Assembly: GCA_018389105.1 (NCBI GenBank)
Contig: JACATO010002730.1
Span: 4,260,501-4,324,500, forward strand
Direction: 5' to 3'
From: Nautilus pompilius
Lineage: Eukaryota > Mollusca > Cephalopoda > Nautilida > Nautilidae
Length of the DNA stretch: 64,000 nt
The notes beneath the pieces are model-generated. The model worked only from the letters and a program-made list of their open reading frames with translations. It was not told the origin of the DNA and did not search any database. Below are positions 12,428 through 22,905 of this stretch, piece after piece. Made by a program: the position numbers and the translations under genes. Each line of letters opens with the position of its first letter. Position 1 is the stretch's first letter.

Positions 12428-14378
12428 AAGCATCACTGATAAAGGAACACCTGAATAAGGATACAGTTCATTCGACCCTCAAGAACAGCAACAAGCCAGC
12501 AGCAAATGCAGGAAATTACTGGCCAATAACATGTCTGCCCGACAAGCGGAAGCTACCGACACCAATCATTGCAAGAGCAATCAGCAGACGCCTAGAAGCC
12601 AAATAAGATAATGGCATGTGAATAGAATAACTATAGAACAGGGGATCAGCTGCGCATCGACAAGGGTATGTTCAGAGATTTGACCTGAAGACTAGTAAGA
12701 TACACTGGTTAGACTACAGGAGGGCATTTGACTCAGTTCCACGTAGTTTGATCCTGGAGAAGTTAAGAATGTATAAAATATGAACGCTTAAGTAGTTTAT
12801 GGAAAAAGCACTGAAATTGTGGAAAGTAGGTTTAAAATGGAGCAACAATGGCAATGGGAAATGTAGAAATAAAAAGAGACATTTCACACAGACACGATAT
12901 TATCGCTCATATATTACGTAGCAATAAACCCCACAAGGCACCTATTAAATAAGGACAAAAATGGGGTACAAATAAAGAATTGCGCATAAGTTTCACAGTC
13001 TAAAGTTATATGGAAAATCGAACAGAGAACTAAATTTCCCAGAACAAACAAGAAGAATAATCTCCAAAAAAATGAATGAAATTTGATAAAAATAAATGTG
13101 CCACCAAAGTGATAAAAGAGACAAATTAAGAGAAAGAAAAGATACGGATCTGTCAGCTGGATAAATTAGATATCTAAAAGAAGAAATATAGAACTACTTT
13201 GGTGTTTTGGAAATGGATAACATCAAATATAAGATAAAGTTTAAGGCAGAGTATAATAGAAGAGTAAGAAAAATGTTGAAAAGCAGACTAAAGGGTGAAT
13301 AGATTACCAAGGCAGACAACCAAAATGTAGTCTCAGTAATTGGTCACACACAGATAATTTTAGACTGGAAACGTAAAAATGCAAGAACTAGACAGAAAAT
13401 CTAAAAAGGAAAATGTAGATAAATAAAATGGTACCCTCCAGAGCGATACAGAGAAGTTATATGTAAAGTGGAAGAAAAGTAGAAGAGGGCTCAGGAAAAA
13501 TAGAAAAATGATGAAAATAAAGAAAATGGTACTAAGAGATTATGTAAAAAGTAGAACAGATGAATGACAGATATAAATAATCAGATCAAGTTTAAAACAT
13601 GAAAGAAGGATAAGAATGCACAGATATTTCCGTAATACAAGGGAAAGAAGAAGAACAGCAGGTACAGCAACTGAAAACAGAAAGAGTATATCCGGTATCT
13701 GAGAGAAGGTAGTCAACATAGGAAAGACGTTTCGACGACTAACAGTGTCGTCTGAAAAGAGAAACGGAAGCACTGATTATCGCAGCACAAGATCAGCTCC
13801 TCAACACCAGCTGCAATCGAGTCAAAATCCTCCAGTCAAATTGAATAAAAATGCAGAATGTGTAAATCTGATGAATAAACAGTGGTCCATATAATATTGG
13901 AATGCATGACGCTTGACTGATTGGTTGCTCCAACTTTAGTCTTTATACATAATGCCCAGTCTTGCAACTATTATGTCTTTTTTTGTAAGAACCATTGGAG
14001 TGCATACATTATCCCATGACTGTGGAAGAGACAACGGGAAAGAAGATACAATGCAAGTTTTAGATAATCAGAAAAAGATAAATAAAAGCCCATATATCAG
14101 CCATTGTTTTTGAGGACAAGACCAATAGGAAGACATAGATAAAGACGTAGCCATCCCCATAAACTAAAACATCAGAAAGTGAGAACGAACAAAGATAATG
14201 AAGCGCCATGTTCTGAAGATGGACAAAGAAAAATTTGTGGAAAGTTAGAGTAGAAATGATACTAGTTGTGACCGGATCATTATAGTTGTAACAAAATAAG
14301 ATACACGAAGATTACGTAAAGAAGATAGACGAAATCGTCTGGTTTTAGAATGTTCAGGCGACGGACCACCTTTGAGAG
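12428..14378 (+). pseudogene. Non-LTR retrotransposon (LINE) reverse transcriptase, decayed
   Basis: Three-frame reading gives the order of blocks expected of a LINE ORF2. First comes NYWPITCLPDKRKLPT (about 12,514), equivalent to the RT motif N-Y-R-P-I. Next is LDYRRAFDSVP (about 12,711), RT domain with D-Y-x-x-A-F-D. Then a KLWKVGLKWSN block is followed by remnants such as LLNKDKNGVQIKN. Near the C-terminus is CRMCKSDE with a downstream H..C, the Cys/His knuckle near 13,854-13,905, followed by LWKVRVEMILVVTGSL (about 14,238). The order and wording resemble R2/R4-like elements common in invertebrates; the exact clade is my inference. Many stops and frameshifts are present. The catalytic YADD box is not recognisable. 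The relic ends directly in a TAA tract, as expected for a LINE 3' tail. Confidence 0.8.
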
Positions 14379-14410
14379 ATAATAATAATAATATAATAAT
14401 AATATAATAA

Positions 14411-14466
<56 letters not shown>

Positions 14467-14495
14467 TGAGGATGATGATGATGATGATGATGATG
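14379..14495. repeat. (TAA)n followed by (GAT)n, probable LINE 3' tail
   Basis: The tract begins directly at the end of LINE coding sequence with ATAATAATA units, and changes to GAT/ATG units from about 14,464. Simple-repeat tails of this kind are known at the 3' ends of several non-LTR retrotransposon families. Confidence 0.85.
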
Positions 14496-15275
14496 TAAGT
14501 GTAGGCATTGTTTTAAACATTATTTAACGCTAGAATGTCCTGATTTCATGGCAGAGAAAAGAATGTTTTTTCATTTGTCTTTTTTTGCTTAGGTTTTCAT
14601 CGTAATATCCTATTTTCTTTCACCATCTCAAAGAAAATATTTTAAAATAACTTATTTGGAGTTTAAAGGGAACTTCTGTTGTTGTTTGCAGCATGCGTCA
14701 ATATTTATTTGTTCCTAAGAGTGAAGTTACCAGATCTGAAACTCACGATTTGCTCAGTTTTTCTTCTCGCTGCTCAGTGATTTATTAAACCTTTCCAGAT
14801 AACTTCCTTAACGTATCATTTTAGAATCAGCTATAGTTTTATTTTACAGAATAAGTACGCAACGATGAACTATTATTGTGCTATTTTTATTTTCATTTCT
14901 ATGCTCTTTTCATTTATTAAATCCACTTTAAATTTTATCCCATAGGATTAATTCTCAGCTAACCACGGCATTATCGAGTAATCAGTCGAAGCCATCATTA
15001 ATGATTGTTTTCCTTCAATATATCTAGGTGGACGATGTGAGAGATTCCTAATTTTTACGTTAGAAAAAAACAAATAAATGGTTGCCACAGTGATTGATAT
15101 GGTCTGACGGAGTGGCACCCAAATCATACAGCTTATAGTAGACGGTCAATTCACGTACATTACCTATTACAACCGAGATCCTAATGGACTGTGTTATCGA
15201 CGTCACACTGAGATCGCGCTAAATCCGCCTGCAACTGACAAGTTGCACAGTACCATGTGGGCCATTCTTTTTCAG
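14496..15275. other. No recognisable feature
   Basis: AT-rich, with no motif-bearing open frames, inverted repeats or microsatellites that I can identify. Confidence 0.5.
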
Positions 15276-15473
15276 TTATGGTAGAACCTTTTTGTCTGCC
15301 CGCCCTACGTATCTGTCTACACTCACAATCGCCTCCTTACCAGATAACAAGCCTCGTTTTACTGCATTAAGCGTTAAATCATCCCAATGTTTCTTCAATG
15401 ACGACTTTGATGTCGAAATCTTTACAGAGTCTGTCTTCTTATTCTTGCCTTCTTTTGGCGAAAACACCTGCAA
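15276..15473 (-). other. Exon-like open frame of unknown identity
   Basis: This minus-strand frame encodes a lysine-rich, balanced peptide containing KSSLKKHWDDLTLNAVKRG and LSGKEAIVSVDRYVGRADKK, unlike the low-complexity translations around it. The frame stays open upstream through DASQREWT before a stop. An AG preceding GTGTTTTCGCC could be an acceptor. The 3' side ends at a TAA with no strong donor. No family is recognised. It could be an isolated exon, a relic of a mobile element, or chance. Confidence 0.2.
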
Positions 15474-15519
15474 TTACGTCCACTCTCTTTGCGATGCATC
15501 AGAAAACCGAATTATTTAA

Positions 15520-17037
15520 TCTCTAAGTCATTAAGTGTGTGCTTGTGTTTCCTACTTCATCTGAGTAAATTAATAGTTGCTAAACATTATTCGAGAAACT
15601 AAACTTTGAGGTCGTGGAATAACTGACAAATATTATTACCTTGACGACACCAGCTTAAAATGCATTATTGTCATATAAGAGCACAAAAAAGCACGTAATT
15701 CCTTTTAGTTTTAAACATTCCACAACAAATCATGTGATAAATTTTCTAACAATAAACGTTCGAAGTTTAAATTAAAAACCACGCACTGAAATTGGCATTT
15801 ACAAGTTGCCATTACATAATACTAAACTGGCATTTACCTGTCATTAATTAGCTATTAAATTTCTATTTTAAAGCTATAATTGCATTACTACTAAGCTAAA
15901 ATCTACAACATGTAACCGCTTGATTATTAAGCTACTATTCACAAGTTGTAATGCACGAGTAGTTAACTGACTATCGGATTATTTTATGTAAACCAAACCT
16001 ATTTTGTTCACTCTCAGTAATTGATTTCTTCACAACATTTACGAATACGTCCGCTATTCTAGTGCTATTTATTTCAGTTTGTCACGCACAGGAACAACAT
16101 GGAGTATAAAATAAACTTCTCTATTCTGATTTATTTCTCTTTTACATCTTTGTAACCTGAAAAATGTAGAGATTTGCTCCCCCCCAACTTTTTAACAGTC
16201 TGTTGAATATCTGGCACTGTGGTTTACAGCCTACCTTCGCTGAATGTCAGTTCTCCCCTCCCAAGGAGAAATGGGCGTCAGAGGTGAAAAGGCAGATCTA
16301 AGTAGTTTAAGGTTTCAATTTGTTCTTATTCTTTCATTAGATTTATCTTCAGCTGGATCCGGAAAACCTTCTCACCTGCTACTGGTGCCAAGATGTATTG
16401 TATCAAGGGATCTATTTGAGTCTGATCAGTCAGAATGCAGATATCATTCGGGATATAAACATATAAATTATTTTTAAAAGCCAGACACACACACACACAC
16501 TCTCTCCCATATATATATTAGAGAAATAGATAGATCTGGCATAAATTACATTATCTTTACTGTTAAACGACTATAACGTTAACATACGAGATGGACACAC
16601 GTATTCTGATGCGCGGTGACACCTTTATTACCGTTGATACCATCCATACGTCTCGACGCGGTTTGATGCCGGGAGTCGGCAGCCCTGCTCGCCAATGCTC
16701 AATGAAGTATTTGACATTACGTTGCCTTCATGACTTGCCACGCTCGGCTATGTCAGGAGGGTGTTAAATTGAGCCGGGGATCTGTAAACGCTTCACTGGT
16801 TCGTGGAAACAGTCGTCAGCACTCGGCAGAGAAAAATCGGAGAGAGGGGGGAAGGAAATGACAATAACTGTCCGTTGGCTACGTGAAGGTAAACAGCCCC
16901 ATTCATTTGCTTTGCGTACGAAATTCACTGCTAGTATATTATATAGCAAGAAATGCTGACCCGACAACGCGTTTATCGACCGAAACAAGAAGGAAAGACA
17001 TCGTAAATAATCGCCAACAATTCACGTTTTTGCTCTA
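15520..17037. other. No gene seen; GC-richer patch at about 16,600-16,800
   Basis: Mostly AT-rich. A short (CA)n tract lies near 16,485. A CpG-richer patch around 16,600-16,800 shows no coding motif. An open frame at 16,244-16,477 has no recognisable domain. Confidence 0.45.
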
Positions 17038-17605
17038 CAGTCGACCCCCGCGTAATCGCGGCCCCGGTTATTCGCGGAATTTTCCTTAGAACCCAACTAA
17101 TAATTGTTCATGGAAACTCCCGCATATTCGCGGAATCGCAGATATCTTCCACGATTTTATATGGCTTTTTTCGTGGCAATATATATTTTTTCACGCTTTT
17201 TAACGCTAAATTATTAATAGCAATATAATTTACTAATTTTGTAATATAAATACTAACGTAAATTCAATAAAATAAACGCTATTGGCTGGAGGTTTGAAAG
17301 TAGCCAATCCGAGAGCGTTATTCATTTCTCCTCGTTGCTGATTGGCTGCTGCCCATGAGGCGCTGTCTCAGGCAGATGCAGCCCCGCATCATCCCAGTTT
17401 ACCGCGTGTAGCTATCTCGAGTGTTTCTCTGAGTGTTGTTTTTTTATTAAATTATTATTATATATTTACTTATATTTTTTATTATATTTTACGTTATATT
17501 TTGACCTTTATAGGCATTTTTATGCACCACGTCCAATATTCGCGGTTTTTCACTCTTCGCGGGTGCTCAAGGGATGTAACCCCCGCGAATACAGGGGGAC
17601 AACTG
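17038..17605. mobile_element. Tigger/pogo-like non-autonomous DNA transposon (MITE)
   Basis: The element is bounded by TA on both sides (17,036-17,037 and 17,606-17,607). The left end begins CAGTCGACCCCCGCGTAATC. The right end, read inward on the minus strand, begins CAGTTGTCCCCCTGTATTCG. Both continue into CGCGG/ATTCGCGG-rich sub-terminal sequence, typical of pogo/Tigger elements, whose ends start CAGT and which duplicate TA. At 568 bp and with no transposase reading frame, it must have depended on an autonomous relative. It retains many CpGs. Confidence 0.85.
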
Positions 17606-17607
17606 TA

Positions 17608-20600
17608 TATTATTTTAAGTCTCTGAAACATAAAGGGCCTGGACGAGGCTATAATCAATGGTGTTGCTGTCGAACAAAACACAATTGGGGAAAAAAGTAG
17701 TTGAAACTGTTCTATAATACGGCACAAGTAACAATTTTGTTTTGAGATTTATATAAATGCAAGGAATTTAATAAAAACCAAATCAAATAAAATCATCATA
17801 GAAAATGCATGTTACGACTAAGAACTAGACAAAAGAATTACTATCCAAAAATTACATTTTCAATAACATTAATTAATTATTTTAAATTCCTCTCTGTCAG
17901 TCACTTGAATATAAATTTACTTAGAGTCAGTAAATACGAGGTTTCTTCAAGCACACACAAAAATTATTAATAAATACAATAAATTCATTTGAATTTTGAA
18001 ACACCCATTGTTTCTAAAATACTTGTTTTATTTTTCGGAATTTTAGTGGAAGACGCTTAACAGGAGAAAGTTTGAATTCCGAAAGCTAATTTCCATGTTT
18101 CAACATCGATTATGTTACTTCTCGAATGGATTATCATTCTTCATATAATACGCGATACGATATGTGGTGCGGTTATACAACTCGCCTGTTATTCGTAAGG
18201 TAAATTATCTTAAAGTTGAGATTTTTCTTTTTCCTTTTGCTACTTTTGTGAATTTCGGACGTCATTTTTTTTTTCTATTTGAACATGGAAACCATATTAC
18301 TGCAGCAAGTCATTAACCCTTTAAAGTTAACCGCTAATCGAGAAGGCTTTTAAAAAAAATCTAACAAACCGATGCGGTTTAAAACCATTTGAAGTATACT
18401 TCTCCACGATGGCAAACCATTGCATATCACTAGAAATTTGGTGCGCTGGTGGTGGGCCAATAATAGGGTTCTGGTAAAAATTTTGAACCAATGGTAGTTG
18501 AAGAACTTTCACGGTATTTAAAAGTTTTATTACTTGTAGAAGTCAGGTGACTGTCAAAACCATCCCTGTGTTGTTAGAATATAATTTGAAAAATGTAAGT
18601 TAAAAAAAAAACAATAGTGAACAAAACTAGAAGAATTAGAAAAGGGTGAAGTGATGTTTTCGAGGTGATGATAATCAGGAATAGTAAGGACTGTCAGCTG
18701 AAGAAGACAGGGAAGACCTGGGAAAAGCTGCCTCCGATATAGAGACGTTTCTTATGCCCGACACGGCGGAGACTTGTAATAGAATTGGCCTTTGCCACAG
18801 ATGGCAATCAAATTTAAATTATCACAGTTAGGAAACTGTTGAGGAGTGGCAGACCTTTTCTTACAGAGATGAATGCTGATCAAAACGAAAAAAAGGTAAG
18901 TCAGTTTTTTCAAAAAAAAAACATCAGCATTAAAACAGAAAGGAATAAATTATATGTGCGGTCTGTTTGAAGGACACCTAGAAACTCTACGTACAGTAGA
19001 TGCTATAAAAATAAACTAAAAAAAAAAAGCGCATTACAAAAAACGAAAAAAATATATTATGTCAGCTTCAAATTAAATAACATCGAAGATATTAAATGAC
19101 AAAAGAAGCTGTTAGTTTCGGAGATCTCTACCATTCCTTTTTAGAATAAAGTATATCAGGCACTTTTTATATTTCGGATTTTCTTCAGTTATGTGCCACG
19201 GAAAAATTTCATTAGCAAAGAAACTTGAAAAGGCCAGGAAGCCGTCGAAAGAAGGTATAAGGACTGGCGTGGCACGAAAATCTTGTACATTTAAAACGAG
19301 ATGCTTTTGCCTAAACTAGCAGTAAACGTTATAGGGGGGGGGGAACACGTTGAGAGAAAACTACCAATGCGAAAGGTGAAATTCTCTTTTATTGACCAGA
19401 AAATAATTGAAGAGTGCAAATAAATTAGTTTATCGACAACCAGAATTAGATTCAAGTTTCCCAACTCCTACGCGTCGGATTAAAATGACATAAATAAGCA
19501 GCTAAACCTCTCGGCCCGAATGAGCAGCAACTGACTCGCTACAAATAATCGAGGAGGGGGAAAAAAAAATACAACTAAAGATCTTTGACACTGGTGTTGC
19601 GGGGGTGAATATTTCATTTATTTAATGTTTTAGATAGAATTTACTGAAATAATCACGAACCCAATGACTAGACGCCTAGTCTTGAGTGAATATGCGGATT
19701 ATAACTTGTTTTTGTGAATCTTTTTGAAAAATTGTGACTCTTTAAAAACAAAGTATTTCATCAGTTTGTCTGTCTCTGTCAATTTAAAAAAAAAAAAAAA
19801 TACCAGAAGATTCTAAGTGACCAAAAGAATAATAATAAACTTCGTTTACATTCTTGCAATGCGGTCCAGAGTTTTTAAATATTAACATGACCTGCGGAAG
19901 AACCAAAACACGGAGATACGAAATACCAGGCGCCTTTACGAGACTTAATATTACTTATTGTACTTTCATTTGTAATAGGTTTCCTACATGGTCGTGCATA
20001 TCCACTCATTATTGTGCAATACTTATCAAATACATACATTCATGGAGAAAGAGGAGATATATTAAACTTTCATATTTAAGCTACATCGGGTACATTTTTA
20101 CATTATAGACAGTAAAATAATTCCACATTCGCAATATTACAACTGTTAGGGTAGTATTACCGTTTTGGGTATTTTAAGTGGCCAAGGAAAGATCTGTATG
20201 CGTCATTAAAAAAAATAAACCAACTAAAGTTAACTTTGGTGCCTTTTGTAATTGCAAAAAAATAATGAAGAAACAAAATTTTGTATTTACAAATTGTAAA
20301 TAATTCCTCAAGTAATTACCACCAGGAAATGTTATGCATTATAATATTTGATGAGACATGGTGGTCTACTTTTTATTTCCTGTAGATAAGCCGCACGTCT
20401 CGATAGAATTTAACGAAACAAAAAAGCGAAAAACCAATCAAAGTCTTCGTAACAAAGTAAGCAAGCACGTTTCATTTCAGGACGATTAAATTAAGTTCCT
20501 TGTGTATAAACACGCAGATTATCCGCATCTTTAACTCGTGTCTACGTCAGTAGACTTCTAGTTATTTGAAAATATTAATTGATTCGCATAAATATGCAAA

Positions 20601-20940
20601 GACAAACAAATAAATAAATGAAATGAAAATTAATAAATGATCTACATTAGGAACCTGCCTATAAGAAATATAATTTGTTGGTTAGAAATCATTTTTTTAA
20701 AGTTAAGACTATTCGAGATTAAAATTCTTGTATTTAAACTTTTTTGTACTAAATTCTCGTAAAGCTAAATAAACAAACAAACCGAACACTCAAATGATCT
20801 TATAAACATTATATAATATTTACATCAAATTTTCTTCTGTATGAAATATGCATTTCACAGTTGGGAGAAGTTAGTAAATTGTCCAGTTGAATATTGTGAT
20901 GGGTTGACGATATTAGCAACCCTAAAAGCTAAAAAAAAAA
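17608..20940. other. No recognisable gene
   Basis: AT-rich sequence with homopolymer runs, for example poly-A near 19,790 and a G run near 19,336. No coding motifs or terminal repeats were detected. Confidence 0.5.
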
Positions 20941-20973
20941 AAAAAATAAAAAAAATAATGGAATAATGGCTAG

Positions 20974-20976
<3 letters not shown>

Positions 20977-21022
<46 letters not shown>

Positions 21023-21040
21023 CACACACACACACACACA
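20977..21040. repeat. (CA)n microsatellite
   Basis: About 64 bases of AC dinucleotide repeats with a single interruption, preceded by a poly-A stretch at about 20,930-20,957. Confidence 0.97.
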
Positions 21041-21191
21041 TATTTCTGGTGTTAAAGTTCTTTTCTTTTGAATTAATGTCGTTGGCATTGACAAATGCCA
21101 CATGTCTCTATTTTTTTCAAAAAGATAGCAGAAAGAATAAAATCATTATAATAACGGTAAAGCCAGTTTATATAAATTGTTTTATCTTTAT

Positions 21192-21245
21192 TATATTATT
21201 ATTATTATTATTATTAATTATTATTTGTCACATTATTATTATGTT
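21192..21245. repeat. Short (TTA)n microsatellite
   Basis: Imperfect ATT/TTA repeats. Confidence 0.85.
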
Positions 21246-21262
21246 ATAAAATGTAATAAGTA

Positions 21263-21321
21263 TTATTCGTAAATATCTTAGGTGCAACAATATTTATTCG
21301 TAAATATCTTAGGTGCAACAA
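21263..21321. repeat. Two-copy tandem duplication, 31-bp unit
   Basis: A 28-base sequence beginning TTATTCGTAAATATCTTAGG occurs at 21,263-21,290 and again, identically, at 21,294-21,321, separated by three bases. It looks like a recent local duplication. Confidence 0.9.
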
Positions 21322-22489
21322 GATTATAAAAAAAAGTTTATAAGTAATCATTTCCGGCTGCCCATAAACAATTCAATAAAGATGATAAGCCTACTAGATC
21401 TGAAGTTATATTTAATTTAAAAGGCAAAAAAAAAAAACGATTGTGTGAAGGTGTGCTATTTAATGAAGAGAAACTACAATAAAAATTGGAAACTTGTCAG
21501 AGTTTACGCATAAGTAAGTATATACGCAACAGTAGTAAGCGGGCGAGAGTTTGAAAGTCTTGAAAAAACTGTTGAAAAACCAGATTACTTAACTGTCGTC
21601 GTTCCTAAAAGTATAAATACTATCAAGGCAGAAAAAGGATACTTTTTTTTTCTCCCAAATAATCTGATTTTGAGAAATTTCCTAATAATGGAACAATCGC
21701 ATTATTTTTCTGCGTGCAAGACTAATCAATAAAACATGATAACATCTACTATGTATGCATTTGAAACAACAAATTTGGTTTAGATGAAAGAGCTACTTTA
21801 ATGTAGCAAACGTAATGATGAAAAAATTAATTTTTCAAAATTGATAAAATGCATAATGAACAGTTAACCGCATCGATGAAATCTAATTTGTAAGAAGATA
21901 ATCATTATTAATATTGGATTTTAAAAAGCATTAATAGAATAAACTTCTTTTTATCCTTGCATAGCAGAACTGCAATCCGTCACGCTATTTTATTTATTTT
22001 TTGCGCTTCATTGAAACAAAAGGCAATTATCGTATACGACTGGTGCGGCTGGAAAGAGATGGAGAAGTTGCAAATGACTACTGGCGCGCGTAGCGATGGA
22101 TGCCGCTAGTGAGAACAAAGGAACCTCCTTGGCGATTTCGTTCAATGCTATGATACGAAAAGGGACAATGGCGGCCAAAACCTTTGAGATTAATGTCGTT
22201 CTCGGAAACTCTCTCTCTCTCTCTCTATCTCTGCACACGCACACACAGTGCTCATACTATGTAGACATCAGATTGTCAACAAAAAACATACGCAAATTTT
22301 AAAAAAAAATTTGTAAACAAATGGGATTGGAGTGATAAGAGTTTCAAGATTTGTTAGCAGTGGGAAACTTTAGCTGTGCACTTTATACTTGCCAATGACG
22401 GTGTGCGTGGTAAAAATACCGTTAAAAATTAGTAGATGAAATATTTACAAAACAACAAAAAAATAAACGTTTCAAATGTCCTGTTATTC
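21322..22489. other. No gene seen; (CT)n/(CA)n tract
   Basis: AT-rich. A CT run at about 22,209-22,227 is followed closely by a CA run to about 22,247. Open frames across it are low-complexity. Confidence 0.5.
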
Positions 22490-22905
22490 ATACCAGCCCA
22501 GCAGTTCTAACCCTTGACGCCGTCTCGTTGTTTACAGCCAATAGACAACAGCCATTCTGCACACGCCAAACAGGCATCGTATCTTTTTTTAACGTGTGGA
22601 ATTTAACTATAGGTGGCGAGAGCTGCCACGAAGCCAATGCGTCATCCAGGTGAATTTGATTTGTTTTACCCTGACTACGTTTGGGGATTTTTCGCCAGGC
22701 AGAAACGCGCTAAAGAGTTAAAGTGGCGAGTCGCTTGCGCTTTGGCGAACTGTGCGAGAGCCGTTGACCGCCCGATAGGTTTTTGTCCGAGTTACTCCCC
22801 CCTGCCCGTCAGGTGTTCACGATGCGTAAACCTCAGCCGTCGTCAGCGAACCCGCCGTAGATTTAAAGGAACCGCCCGTTCAGACAAACAAAAGGACGGA
22901 ATCTA
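22490..22905. promoter_or_regulatory. CpG-island-like patch with CCAAT boxes; candidate promoter
   Basis: This is among the densest CpG stretches of the window, with clusters of GCG/CGC at about 22,620-22,870. Two CCAAT pentamers lie at 22,538-22,542 and 22,634-22,638. A plus-strand frame at 22,613-22,906 encodes an Arg/Cys-rich peptide with no recognised domain and is probably a by-product of the GC content. Invertebrate promoters need not be CpG islands, so promoter function is only a suggestion. Confidence 0.3.

Noticed and set aside
14245..14520. 91-codon minus-strand frame rich in Ser and Leu
   Set aside because: It reads through the (TAA)n/(GAT)n tract at the LINE tail and is a repeat artefact.
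17342..17626. 94-codon plus-strand frame
   Set aside because: It lies inside the Tigger-like MITE and runs through its AT-rich middle and inverted end. No protein features.
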